A DNA stretch of 64,000 nt from Proteobacteria bacterium UBA4457 (GTDB lineage Bacteria > Pseudomonadota > Gammaproteobacteria > Ga0077536): assembly GCA_002390205.1 (NCBI GenBank), contig DGOV01000019.1, forward strand, positions 1 through 64,000. Reading direction: 5' to 3'. How positions within the stretch are numbered: the stretch's first letter is position 1; each line of letters opens with the position of its first letter. The notes beneath the pieces were generated by a model. The model did not search any database and was not told the DNA's origin. It worked only from the letters and a program-made list of their open reading frames with translations. Of the stretch, positions 42,860-51,926 are shown piece by piece. A program made the translations under genes and the position numbers.

Positions 42860-43735
42860 CTATATTTGAAAATAATAGTTCGCAGATATACCTATAAAAA
42901 TAGCAAACCCGACGTAATTGTTACTTGTGAATGCCTTGAAATAGGCATTTCGAGTCCTTTCCTTTAGTTGAAGTTGTTGATGACAGAAGATTAAGGCACT
43001 TACTACTATGGATAAGTAGAATTGCCAATGCAGGCTTGCTACGTTTCCAACCATGAAAAGCCCAAAAATCATCAGAATTTGGAGTAAGCCAATTATAAGG
43101 CGATCATCTTCACCAAATAGTATGGCTGTTGATTTAACACCTATTTTTAGATCATCGTCTCTGTCAACCATCGCATATTCAGTATCATAGATGAGGGCCC
43201 AAATGATCGTAACTATGAATATAGTCCAGCATTCACGGGGTAAGGCTGATATCTGCGCTGCGAAGCTCATAGGGATTGCCCAACCAAATGCTAAACCAAG
43301 GTGCAATTGCGGAAGATAGGTGAATCTTTTCGCATACGGATACGTGCTTGCTAAGAAGACACCGATGACGGCAAGTGTCAGAGTAAGCTCGTTAGTTTGA
43401 GAGACTAATAAAAATGAGCAACCGATAAGTGTTAAGAACACCCATACTGCGTGGCGTGACTTGAGGGTCCCGCTAGCTAAAGGCCTTGTTTGAGTGCGTG
43501 TTACATTTTTGTCATACTTTTTGTCAGCGAAATCATTTACTACACATCCAGCAGATCGCATAAAAAAAGTGCCTAAAATGAAAATAACAACGATTTTTAA
43601 GGAAGGTTGCCCATGTCCAGCGATCCAAAGAGCCCACAAAGTAGGCCATAGAAGTAGTAAAATACCGATTGGCTTGTCTAGCCTTATAAGGGCTATAAAA
43701 GGCTTTATTCTTTTTAATCCGGTCATATCAATCAA
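42860..43735 (-). CDS. ubiA: 4-hydroxybenzoate polyprenyltransferase
   Basis: A 291-residue membrane prenyltransferase. The two Asp-rich motifs are N67-D-x2-D71-x3-D75 (NDFADKKYDKNVTRTQTRPLASG) and YDTEYAMVDRDDDLKIGVKSTAILFG near residue 190. It attaches the polyprenyl tail to 4-hydroxybenzoate in ubiquinone synthesis, in the inner membrane. UbiC (chorismate lyase), often adjacent in other gammaproteobacteria, is not next to it. It lies 55 nt after recG on the same strand. Confidence 0.95.
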   Translation of the reverse strand: MIDMTGLKRIKPFIALIRLDKPIGILLLLWPTLWALWIAGHGQPSLKIVVIFILGTFFMRSAGCVVNDFADKKYDKNVTRTQTRPLASGTLKSRHAVWVFLTLIGCSFLLVSQTNELTLTLAVIGVFLASTYPYAKRFTYLPQLHLGLAFGWAIPMSFAAQISALPRECWTIFIVTIIWALIYDTEYAMVDRDDDLKIGVKSTAILFGEDDRLIIGLLQILMIFGLFMVGNVASLHWQFYLSIVVSALIFCHQQLQLKERTRNAYFKAFTSNNYVGFAIFIGISANYYFQI

Positions 43736-43790
43736 CTATTGAGTCACGAGTGTATGTTATCGGGAAGGTGAAATATTACAGAGTGTTTCA

Positions 43791-45881
43791 TTATATTCGT
43801 GCGAATTCGATTTTGTGCCCAAGCCATCTTTTTTTAAGTTCTTCTACCAAGTGTGGATCGTCTGCCAGAATTTTGTCTGCCATTAATTGGATTTCATCTA
43901 TTAGGTGGATATCACGAGTTAAGTCTGCAATTTTAAAGTGCGCCGCTCCGGCTTGTCTGGTTCCTAGTAGTTCTCCAGGTCCGCGTAGCTGCATATCTCT
44001 GTCAGCGATTTCGAAGCCATCAGTGGTTGCACGGATTACCTCTAATCTTTGCTGAGCCATTTCTGTTAATGGACTTTTGTACACTAAAAGACAGCTTGAT
44101 TGCTTTTCCCCACGTCCTACTCGGCCCCTTAGCTGGTGCAATTGTGCAAGCCCAAGCCGCTCGGCATTTTCTATCACCATCAGACTTGCATTTGGAACAT
44201 CCACGCCTACTTCTATAACTGTTGTCGCAACTAACAAGTCACTTTTGGCCTCTGAGAAAGAGCGCATGACCTTCTCTTTTTCAAGGGACTCCATTTTCCC
44301 GTGAATCAGTCCGATTTTATAGGGAGCTAACTCTTTCGCAAGTTTTTCTGCAGTATCGATGGCAGATTGTATGTCGATTTTTTCAGATTCTGCGATCAAG
44401 GGACAGACCCAGTAAACTTGTGTTCCAGATTTGATTACAGCTGATATTCTGAAAATTATTTCTTGTCTTCTTTCCTCCGGAATTACGGCAGTTTTGATCA
44501 ATTTTCTATTCGGAGGTAAGCCTTTTATCGTCGATATATCTAGATCTGCATATACCGCCATTGCCAAGGTCCGAGGAATTGGTGTCGCTGTCATGATAAG
44601 TTGATGAGGCCGGAAGCCTTGAGTTGCGCCTTTACCCATTAGCGCTAGTCGTTGTTCGACGCCAAATCGATGCTGTTCATCTACCACTATAAGACCTAGG
44701 TTGTTGTACCTTACCTCCTTCTGGAACAGAGCGTGAGTACCAATGACAATAGATGCAGGTGAGCTTTTGATGTCGAGGAGTATTTTCTTTCTATTTACCG
44801 CAGTGAGTTTAGAGGTTAAGAGAAAGACTTTAGTCTTCATTTCCTTGAACCAGGCCATCATAGTTTGGTAGTGCTGTTCAGCGAGAAGCTCTGTGGGAGC
44901 CATGAAAGCAGCTTGATGACCAGAATCTATTATATTTGCAACAACCATAGCCGCTACCACGGTTTTCCCTGAGCCTACGTCTCCTTGAAGTAGCCTTAGC
45001 ATTGGAAAACCACTTTCTAAGTCATGATTTATTTCTTTAATCACTTTTAGCTGCGATTCCGTGAGGTCGAAAGGCAATAGGTCATTTAATTTCGTTTGAA
45101 GCATACTTTTTTTGGTTTTTGGCGCTAGATATGTTCTAGAATTCTTTCTGAGAGTTTTTAGGCTAAGTTGGTAGGCTAGTAGTTCTTCGAAAATAAGCCT
45201 ACGTTGCGCAGGGTGGGTTCCTTCGATTACAGTTGCTGTGTTTTCATCAGCGGCTGGATAATGAATTTGACGTAACGAATCAACTAGAGATGGTAATCCT
45301 AAATGCGTTAATAAATTTTTTGGGATGAGGTCAGTGACTCTTTTGCTCGATGTCTTAGAGAGAATTACGAATGCTTGATTCAATAGTGAGCGCAGGCGCG
45401 TTTGGTGTAATCCATCGGTCGTTGGATATATGGGAGTGAGATATCTTTCGAGCTCGGGTGGCTCATTATTATCGATCACTTTGCATTCAGGGTGAATCAT
45501 TTCTAGCCCATGCCGCCCCAAATGAGGACTACCGAAGCACCTGACTGAGCTGCCCTTGGAGAGTCTCATTTGTTGCGATCGATTGAAGAAAAAAAATCGT
45601 ATTTGGATCGAGGAAGTTACATCAGAAATCCGGCAAATAAGCGCGCGCCTACCTTGGAAAATCACCCTTGAGTCCTCAATTACACCCTCAATAAGAGCTT
45701 TTCTCCTGGGTATGATTTCGTGTATCGGCGTTAACCTAGTCCTATCTTCATATCGTATTGGCAAGTGGAAAAGGATATCGCTAATTACCTTGACACCTAT
45801 GCTACAGAGTTTTTTCTGTAACACTTGTCCTACGCCATTTAGCTTATCAGTAGAATCCCCAAGAGTTACTTCTGCTTTCAT
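43791..45881 (-). CDS. recG: ATP-dependent DNA helicase RecG
   Basis: A 696-residue RecG. The N-terminal wedge domain (KLNGVGQVLQKKL; FFNRSQQMRLSKGSSVRCFG) binds branched DNA. Helicase motifs follow: Walker A GDVGSGKTVVA near residue 295, DEQH box VVDEQHRFGVEQR, TATPIPRT, and VGVDVPNA / LHQLRGRVGRG in the second RecA domain. It reverses forks and processes Holliday junctions. It starts 8 nt after the ridA stop, so both belong to the spoT transcription unit. Confidence 0.97.
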   Translation of the reverse strand: MKAEVTLGDSTDKLNGVGQVLQKKLCSIGVKVISDILFHLPIRYEDRTRLTPIHEIIPRRKALIEGVIEDSRVIFQGRRALICRISDVTSSIQIRFFFFNRSQQMRLSKGSSVRCFGSPHLGRHGLEMIHPECKVIDNNEPPELERYLTPIYPTTDGLHQTRLRSLLNQAFVILSKTSSKRVTDLIPKNLLTHLGLPSLVDSLRQIHYPAADENTATVIEGTHPAQRRLIFEELLAYQLSLKTLRKNSRTYLAPKTKKSMLQTKLNDLLPFDLTESQLKVIKEINHDLESGFPMLRLLQGDVGSGKTVVAAMVVANIIDSGHQAAFMAPTELLAEQHYQTMMAWFKEMKTKVFLLTSKLTAVNRKKILLDIKSSPASIVIGTHALFQKEVRYNNLGLIVVDEQHRFGVEQRLALMGKGATQGFRPHQLIMTATPIPRTLAMAVYADLDISTIKGLPPNRKLIKTAVIPEERRQEIIFRISAVIKSGTQVYWVCPLIAESEKIDIQSAIDTAEKLAKELAPYKIGLIHGKMESLEKEKVMRSFSEAKSDLLVATTVIEVGVDVPNASLMVIENAERLGLAQLHQLRGRVGRGEKQSSCLLVYKSPLTEMAQQRLEVIRATTDGFEIADRDMQLRGPGELLGTRQAGAAHFKIADLTRDIHLIDEIQLMADKILADDPHLVEELKKRWLGHKIEFARI

Positions 45882-45889
45882 CGATTACC

Positions 45890-46288
45890 TTAAGTTGATG
45901 CTGGCTCTCGAATCGCAATTATTGCATCTATCTCGACATCGACATCACGTGGAAGTCTTGATACCTCTATTGCAGCGCGGGCAGGAAAAGGGGTGATGAA
46001 TAGCTCTTCCATGATTTCGTTTACATGTTTGAAATTCTCCAAGTCAGACAAATAAACATTGAGTTTTATGCAGTTCGCTAGCGTAGTATTCGCAGCGATG
46101 GCGATCGCATTTATGTTATCGAACACCTGTTTTATTTGACTTTGAAATCCCCCATTAATCACTTTCATAGATTTCGGATCTAAAGGGATTTGACCTGAAA
46201 CATAAAGAACGCCTTGATGCGCAGTGGCCTGTGAATATGCACCTATTGCGGCAGGAGCTTCTTTTGTTTTTATATGAGAGACATTCAT
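45890..46288 (-). CDS. ridA: RidA family 2-iminobutanoate/2-iminopropanoate deaminase
   Basis: A 132-residue RidA (YjgF/YER057c/UK114). IGAYSQATAHQGVLYVSGQIPLDP near the N terminus and PARAAIEVSRLPRDVDVEIDAIIAI, with the essential R104, are present. It hydrolyses reactive enamines/imines formed by PLP-dependent dehydratases, protecting PLP enzymes. Its place between spoT and recG is shared with Pseudomonas, in contrast to E. coli, where trmH lies there. AAGG precedes ATG 46288. Confidence 0.96.
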   Translation of the reverse strand: MNVSHIKTKEAPAAIGAYSQATAHQGVLYVSGQIPLDPKSMKVINGGFQSQIKQVFDNINAIAIAANTTLANCIKLNVYLSDLENFKHVNEIMEELFITPFPARAAIEVSRLPRDVDVEIDAIIAIREPAST

Positions 46289-46312
46289 TGTCGTCTTCCT
46301 TGAGGATAGAAT

Positions 46313-48493
46313 TTATTTTCGTTTTCTATTGACGCGGACTATTGGTTTACTGTTCCTCAGCACACGAATAATATCAGCTAAATGTTTTCGGTCGCTTACT
46401 CCTATCGTGAGTCTTATTTTTGAGATCTGATCATCTAGCTCACTCATTTCCACGCCCTCAATATTAGCTCCTTTTGCCGCACATTTTGCTGCGATTGTTG
46501 CCAGGACACCCCGTTCGTTAACAACATCAAGGATAATTTCTGCGCTAAATTCTCTATTTAGAGCCGATGCCCACTGCACGTCAACCCATTTATCGGGAGC
46601 GCTACGATATTCGATAACATTTTTACATGAGGGATGATGAATCACGATTCCTCTACCTGTAGTAATAAGTCCAATGATCGGATCCCCTGGGATCGGTCTA
46701 CAGCATTTTGGGATGGTCACTACCATTCCTTCGGTCCCATGAATAATCAGCGGACCCAAGCCTGAGTCCTTTTTAGGTGATGTTTCAAGAGCGGTGCTCT
46801 CCTCACCTCCTAGTGCTCTGGCTACGATAGGTGCAGGTCTCGAGCCAAGACCTATATCTATTAATAAGCTATTTAGATCGGATAATTTAAAGGATGTTAA
46901 AACTGTATTTAGATGGGTTTTTTCTACCTCGTCTATCGATAATCCAAAACGGGCTAATTCTCTATTCAACAACCTTTTACCAAGAATTTGAGCCTCATCT
47001 GCTTGGAGGTTTTTAAGAGAATGATGGATGCTGGTCCGTGCTTTAGCGGTCACAACAAAGTTAAGCCACGCGGGATTGGGATGAGAACCAGATGATATTA
47101 GGACTTCCACACTATCACCGGTGTTCAGTTGAGTTCCTAAAGGAACTAATCGTCGGTTAATTCTGCAGCCCACCGCCGAGTTACCAAGAGCTGTGTGAAT
47201 TGCATAAGCAAAATCTACTGCTGTAGCACCCTTAGGAAGTTTCATGATCGCTCCTTTAGGAGTGAAGACATAAACTTCGTCTGGGAAAAGATTTACCCGA
47301 ACGTTCTCAAGAAACTCCTGAGAATCGGTGGTGTGACTCTGCATTTCAATGACGCTATGAAGCCAGTCCCGTGCTCTCTTATGCGCCGCTTTTGATTCAG
47401 TTTCTCCCATCTTATATGTCCAGTGGGCAGCAATACCTACTTCAGCGACTTGATCCATCTCGTTGGTACGTATTTGAACCTCTAGTGGCGCTCCAAAAGG
47501 TCCAAACAAGACTGTGTGAAGAGATTGATATCCATTTGATTTAGGGATTGCAATATAGTCCTTGAAAGTATCTGGAACAGGTTTATATAAGCCATGCACT
47601 ACACCAAGAGCTCGGTAGCATGTATCTACCGAGTCAACAACGATTCGAAATGCATAAACATCGCGTACTTCTGAAAAATGTAGTCGTTTTTCACGCATTT
47701 TTTTGTAGATGCTATAGAGGTGTTTCTCTCTACCTACGACGTATGCTACTAAGCTTTCCTGGCGCAGTCGACGAGTAATCCGACTTCTAATCTTCGCCAC
47801 GACTTCTTTACGGTTACCCCTAACTTTTTGTATTACTCTTGCAATGACGTCATGCCTAAGAGGATAAAGTGATTTAAACCCAAGTTCTTCCAGCTCCAGG
47901 CGCATCGCATTCATTCCTAACCGCTGAGCTATAGGCGCATATATCTGTAGTGTTTCTCTTGCTATTCGTCGTCTTTTTTCGGGGCTTAAGGCGCTAATTG
48001 TTCGCATGTTATGCAGTCGATCGGCAAGCTTTACCAGAATAACTCTTATATCGTCTGCCATTGCTAGGAGCATCTTTTGAAAGTTTTTAGCCTGAGCTTC
48101 TGCCTGTGACTCAAACTCTATATGCGTTAGTTTGCTGAGGCCATCAACAATATGAGCAACTTCTGACCCAAACTCCTCTAGAATAATTGGTTTTGCAATG
48201 GAAGTATCTTCTATAACGTCATGCAGCATGGCGGCTATAAGTGTTTCATGGTCCATGTGCATTTGGGCTAAGATATGCGCGACTGAGAGAGGGTGCTGTA
48301 TATACGGTTCTCCGCTCTGTCTCTTTTGACCTTCGTGAGCGGAAGAGCTGAACTTATATGCGAGACGCACTTCTCTCACCTGTTCTGCGCTAAGGTACGA
48401 ACGTGCTAGACGACAAAGACTTTCTATACGTTTGTTAGGTGATTCTAATTTAATTACGTCAACTTGTTCTTTTCTCACCGATGGACGCACCAC
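46313..48493 (-). CDS. spoT: bifunctional (p)ppGpp synthetase/hydrolase SpoT
   Basis: A 726-residue Rel/Spo homologue: HD hydrolase domain (about 40-190, with LLHDVIED-like MLHDVIEDT and LADRLHNMRT), synthetase domain (about 240-350), TGS domain (VYVFTPKGAIMKLPKGATAVDFAYAIHTALG, near 410) and C-terminal ACT domain. The hydrolase His-Asp pair is intact. The synthetase loop reads TFKDYIAIPKSNGYQSLHT, with Thr where many SpoT proteins have Arg of RxKD. Start is GTG 48493; a TAA codon stands directly before it in frame and there is no clear ribosome binding site. Confidence 0.95.
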   Translation of the reverse strand: MVRPSVRKEQVDVIKLESPNKRIESLCRLARSYLSAEQVREVRLAYKFSSSAHEGQKRQSGEPYIQHPLSVAHILAQMHMDHETLIAAMLHDVIEDTSIAKPIILEEFGSEVAHIVDGLSKLTHIEFESQAEAQAKNFQKMLLAMADDIRVILVKLADRLHNMRTISALSPEKRRRIARETLQIYAPIAQRLGMNAMRLELEELGFKSLYPLRHDVIARVIQKVRGNRKEVVAKIRSRITRRLRQESLVAYVVGREKHLYSIYKKMREKRLHFSEVRDVYAFRIVVDSVDTCYRALGVVHGLYKPVPDTFKDYIAIPKSNGYQSLHTVLFGPFGAPLEVQIRTNEMDQVAEVGIAAHWTYKMGETESKAAHKRARDWLHSVIEMQSHTTDSQEFLENVRVNLFPDEVYVFTPKGAIMKLPKGATAVDFAYAIHTALGNSAVGCRINRRLVPLGTQLNTGDSVEVLISSGSHPNPAWLNFVVTAKARTSIHHSLKNLQADEAQILGKRLLNRELARFGLSIDEVEKTHLNTVLTSFKLSDLNSLLIDIGLGSRPAPIVARALGGEESTALETSPKKDSGLGPLIIHGTEGMVVTIPKCCRPIPGDPIIGLITTGRGIVIHHPSCKNVIEYRSAPDKWVDVQWASALNREFSAEIILDVVNERGVLATIAAKCAAKGANIEGVEMSELDDQISKIRLTIGVSDRKHLADIIRVLRNSKPIVRVNRKRK

Positions 48494-48568
48494 TTAACCA
48501 CGACAGTTATTAGTGTTTTTTATAAGCATCCATTCAACCAAGTCATATCTGATTAAAATATAGGTGTT

Positions 48569-48880
48569 CTAAAAACTTTCGCCTGCAGCAGGTTTTTCGA
48601 CGCTTTGCGCGGCTTCATCAGTTTTTGATTCCGCAAATTCTAATGCTGCCTCATACTCTTCTGCCTGCTTTTCTTTCGCATCTATCTCGTCGAGTATTTT
48701 TGCATTCATTACACCCGCCGCAATTTCTCTTAAGGCAAGTACGGTAGGTTTATCATTCTCTTCATCCACCAGTGGTTTGGAGCCTAGTGCTATCTGTCTG
48801 GCGCGTCGACTGGCCACCAAGACCAAGTCAAATCGATTCTCAACAGCAGGTAAGCAATCTTCAACGGTTACGCGTGCCAT
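48569..48880 (-). CDS. rpoZ: DNA-directed RNA polymerase omega subunit
   Basis: A 103-residue omega subunit. [56 protein letters not shown] is nearly canonical; the C-terminal 35 residues form an acidic, Ala/Glu-rich variable tail. It stabilises the beta' subunit and helps form a ppGpp site, which suits its place between gmk and spoT. Weak ribosome binding site. Confidence 0.97.
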   Translation of the reverse strand: MARVTVEDCLPAVENRFDLVLVASRRARQIALGSKPLVDEENDKPTVLALREIAAGVMNAKILDEIDAKEKQAEEYEAALEFAESKTDEAAQSVEKPAAGESF

Positions 48881-48943
48881 AATTCTATTATCCTAAAATA
48901 GGGTTATTGATACAATACTACTCACTATTATAGCAAACATAGC

Positions 48944-49576
48944 CTAGTTGGGTACGAGTTCGGCTAGAAGTTTTTCTAAACGTATTTTTTGGATCGAATT
49001 GCGTAATTTATGAGCACATATAATAGAGGTTAATTGTAGGCATGCTTTTGAGAAGTCCTCATTGACAATTAGATAATCATATTCGTGATAGTGGGACATT
49101 TCGTTGATTGCGTCACGCATTCTGCGAATGACAGTTTCTTTCTTATCCCCTCTTTTTTGCAACCTTCTATTCAATTCTTCTAGTGACGGTGGGAGGATAA
49201 ACACTGAGCTAACGTCAAATTCAGATTGCTTTATTAGTCGAGCTCCTTGCCAGTCTATTTCAAGAATTACATCTAACCCTGCTGCTAAGGTTTTTTTAAC
49301 TTCAACTTTCGAAGTACCATAAAGGTTATCAAATACTTTGGCTTCCTCTAGGAAATCAGAGTTCCTCGACATTTTCAGGAAAGTCTCATTACTTATAAAA
49401 TGATAGTCAACACCATCAATCTCTCCTGCTCGCGGCTGACGAGTGGTATGTGATATTGACATTCGTACATTGTTTTTATCGTCGCTGATTTTTTTGATAA
49501 TGCTGGTTTTCCCGGCACCTGATGGCGCAGACACTACAAATAGCTGACCAAAGGAGGAACTTTCACTACTCGACAT
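48944..49576 (-). CDS. gmk: guanylate kinase
   Basis: A 210-residue guanylate kinase. P-loop SAPSGAGKTSI is at residues 16-26, then SISHTTRQPRAGEIDGVDYHFIS (GMP binding), EIDWQGARLIK and RLQKRGDKKETVIRRM. It converts GMP to GDP with ATP. Its 5' end overlaps the yicC gene by 11 nt, so the two are translationally linked. Confidence 0.97.
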   Translation of the reverse strand: MSSSESSSFGQLFVVSAPSGAGKTSIIKKISDDKNNVRMSISHTTRQPRAGEIDGVDYHFISNETFLKMSRNSDFLEEAKVFDNLYGTSKVEVKKTLAAGLDVILEIDWQGARLIKQSEFDVSSVFILPPSLEELNRRLQKRGDKKETVIRRMRDAINEMSHYHEYDYLIVNEDFSKACLQLTSIICAHKLRNSIQKIRLEKLLAELVPN

Positions 49577-50435
49577 TTTGCACCTGTTCCCTGACTTGTT
49601 CTATGAGAACCTTAAGTTCTATGGATGCACTAGTTGTATCTACATGCACCGATTTCGAGCCTATCGTGTTGGCTTCTCTATTCAATTCTTGCATTAAGAA
49701 ATCCAGCCTCCTTCCTATGGGCTCCTGGCGGTCGAATACAGAGCGGGTCTCTTGAATATGCATAGAGAGTCTATCTACCTCTTCCTTAATATCAAGCTTA
49801 CTAATTAGTATTGCGCTCTCTTGTTCTACTCGACCCTGATCAAGTTCTGTACCCAGCTCCGAGAGCCTAGCCTCGTGACGTTTAGTTATAGATCTTATTA
49901 TATCTGGGATCCTCTCTTCTATATAAGATACTTGCGCTGCCATCTTAGTGAGTTGTTTTTTTATAATAGATTCAAGCTTTTTCCCTTCGTTTGCGCGACT
50001 GATTGCGAACTGTTCTAAGGTCCGGTCAAAATTCGTCAAAAGGTAAGACACTATACTATTCGTTAGGGGCTCGAAGTCGTTTACGACTCCCGGCCATGCG
50101 AGTATCTCTAGGGGGCTTACATTTTGGGAGGGCGTTGTCATTAGTGCACGCACCCGTTCTATGGCACATAGAAGAGATTTTGCAGCATTTTCATTAATAT
50201 GAGTGGTCTCAGTACCTCCCTTTATTGGAGAAACTCTTAAAGTACAATCTATTTTTCCTCTTTTTGCTACAGTGCCAATACCTTCTCGCGCCTTACTCTC
50301 AACGGTTCGGTGATCTTCTGGGACACGAATAGCTATATCGCAGAACCGGTGGTTTACGGATTTGATCTCCCATGAGCCACAAATGTCAGCATTTTCAAAG
50401 TCTGTCCTAGCGAAAGACGTCATACTATTTGTCAA
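49566..50435 (-). CDS. yicC: YicC family endoribonuclease
   Basis: A 289-residue YicC protein. MTNSMTSFARTDFENADICGSWEIKSVNHRFCDIAIRVPE aligns position for position with the E. coli start MIRSMTAYAR, supporting the TTG at 50435 as initiator; AGGGAG lies about 9 nt upstream. The C-terminal RLDFLMQELNREANTIGSKSVHVDTTSASIELKVLIEQVREQVQNVE is strongly conserved. Members are endoribonucleases involved in sRNA turnover. It is divergent from rph across 154 bp and overlaps gmk. Confidence 0.93.
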   Translation of the reverse strand: MTNSMTSFARTDFENADICGSWEIKSVNHRFCDIAIRVPEDHRTVESKAREGIGTVAKRGKIDCTLRVSPIKGGTETTHINENAAKSLLCAIERVRALMTTPSQNVSPLEILAWPGVVNDFEPLTNSIVSYLLTNFDRTLEQFAISRANEGKKLESIIKKQLTKMAAQVSYIEERIPDIIRSITKRHEARLSELGTELDQGRVEQESAILISKLDIKEEVDRLSMHIQETRSVFDRQEPIGRRLDFLMQELNREANTIGSKSVHVDTTSASIELKVLIEQVREQVQNVE

Positions 50436-50555
50436 AAGATCTTCTCCCTGCAGTTTTCATGCTGTACACAACTGCATTCGTCGGTTATGTGGAGGGATTA
50501 CAGAGATCCCGTTTTTATTAGATATAATAGCCACCGTTACCTTAAACCTGAAGCT

Positions 50556-50561
50556 ATAATA
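50556..50561 (+). promoter_or_regulatory. possible -10 box upstream of rph
   Basis: A consensus TATAAT at 50556-50561 lies 28 bp before the rph start, inside the yicC-rph divergent gap. No good -35 box stands 16-18 nt upstream, and a second TATAAT lies at 50524, so the assignment is tentative. Confidence 0.3.
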
Positions 50562-50589
50562 GAGTTTTATAAAATTAGAGAGATTCGCT

Positions 50590-51309
50590 ATGACTACAAG
50601 ACCTAGTGGCCGGGCGGCCAATGAAATGCGAGAAGTCGTTTTTACTCGCAATTATACGTGCCATGCGGAGGGCTCTGTCTTAGTCGAGTTTGGGAATACC
50701 AAAGTGCTTTGTAACGCCAGTGTAGAAAAGCGAGTGCCGTCTTTTTTGAAGGGGACAGGCTCCGGCTGGATAACGGCGGAGTATGGGATGTTGCCACGTT
50801 CTACTGATTCGCGAATGCGTCGAGAGGCGAGCGCTGGGAAACAAAGTGGACGGACTATGGAGATCCAGAGACTTATCGGACGTTCACTACGCTCGGTTGT
50901 CGATTTGCACGCGCTGGGAGAAATGACTATTACCTTAGACTGTGACGTCTTACAGGCAGATGGGGGCACTCGCACAGCATCAATAACCGGTGCATTTGTC
51001 GCTCTCTCAGATGCCATAGATAGTTTACTCGCATCCCGAAAACTGAAGAAAAACCCTATTCATGGCTCCATCGCCTCGGTGTCTGTTGGTATTTTTGAAG
51101 GGCTGCCAGTTATTGACTTAGATTATGCCGAAGATTCGAACGCAGAAACAGATATGAATGTTGTGATGAATGACGCAGGACATTTTGTTGAAGTCCAAGG
51201 GACAGCTGAAGGACATGCGTTTAGACGCGACGAGATGGATGCAATGCTCGACTTGGCGGCCAGCGGGATCAAAGATCTTCTTGAGCTGCAAGCAGCTTCT
51301 CGGCGTTGA
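50590..51309 (+). CDS. rph: ribonuclease PH
   Basis: A 239-residue RNase [40 protein letters not shown], then [27 protein letters not shown] and [21 protein letters not shown] are conserved, as is [22 protein letters not shown]. It trims tRNA 3' ends phosphorolytically. Full length, unlike the frameshifted rph of E. coli K-12. Its stop overlaps the TTG start of rdgB by 4 nt. Confidence 0.97.
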   Translation: MTTRPSGRAANEMREVVFTRNYTCHAEGSVLVEFGNTKVLCNASVEKRVPSFLKGTGSGWITAEYGMLPRSTDSRMRREASAGKQSGRTMEIQRLIGRSLRSVVDLHALGEMTITLDCDVLQADGGTRTASITGAFVALSDAIDSLLASRKLKKNPIHGSIASVSVGIFEGLPVIDLDYAEDSNAETDMNVVMNDAGHFVEVQGTAEGHAFRRDEMDAMLDLAASGIKDLLELQAASRR

Positions 51310-51923
51310 AAGAAAAAGAGCTCGTTATAGCGACGAGTAACCAAGGGAAAGTGGATGAGTTTAAAAAGCTTTTGTCATTATCTAAGATTGAAGTCAGAAC
51401 TCAGGCTGAGTTCGGTTTAGAGACTCCTGCAGAGACGGGGCTGACTTTTGTGGAAAATAGCTTGTTGAAAGCCAGATACGTGTGTGAAAAAACAGGGATA
51501 CCAACATTAGCAGATGATTCGGGATTATGTGTGCCGTCTTTGGGCGGGGCACCGGGAATATTTTCCTCTCGTTATGCTGGTGAAGGTTCTTCGGATTCGG
51601 AAAATATAGAGAAACTTCTTTCTTCTCTGAGTGGCGCAGTCCGATCGGAGCGTGTGTGCTTTTTTATCTGCGTGTTAGTGCTGCTGAAATCAAAAAATGA
51701 TGAAACACCATATATAGTTAGCAAGACATGGAAAGGTGAAGTACTTGAGACTCCGAAAGGAGAAAACGGGTTTGGCTATGACCCACTCTTTTACGTTCCT
51801 GGCTACAAATGTTCTGCTGCTCAACTACCATCTGCGATTAAAAACCAGGTTAGTCATAGAGGCCAAGCGATGAAAAAATTCCTTGATGATCTGCAAGCAG
51901 GTCCTGATTGTGATCTGGTCTAA
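51306..51923 (+). CDS. rdgB: XTP/dITP diphosphatase RdgB
   Basis: A 205-residue non-canonical purine NTP pyrophosphatase. [17 protein letters not shown] at the N terminus, [27 protein letters not shown] and [13 protein letters not shown] are diagnostic. It removes dITP and XTP from the nucleotide pool. Starts with TTG in a 4-nt overlap with rph and no separate ribosome binding site, so translation is probably coupled. Confidence 0.96.
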   Translation: MKEKELVIATSNQGKVDEFKKLLSLSKIEVRTQAEFGLETPAETGLTFVENSLLKARYVCEKTGIPTLADDSGLCVPSLGGAPGIFSSRYAGEGSSDSENIEKLLSSLSGAVRSERVCFFICVLVLLKSKNDETPYIVSKTWKGEVLETPKGENGFGYDPLFYVPGYKCSAAQLPSAIKNQVSHRGQAMKKFLDDLQAGPDCDLV

Positions 51924-51926
51924 GTT

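Noticed and set aside
45556..45996. 146-codon plus-strand frame across recG and ridA
   Set aside because: Antisense shadow of two well-identified genes; composition does not resemble a protein.
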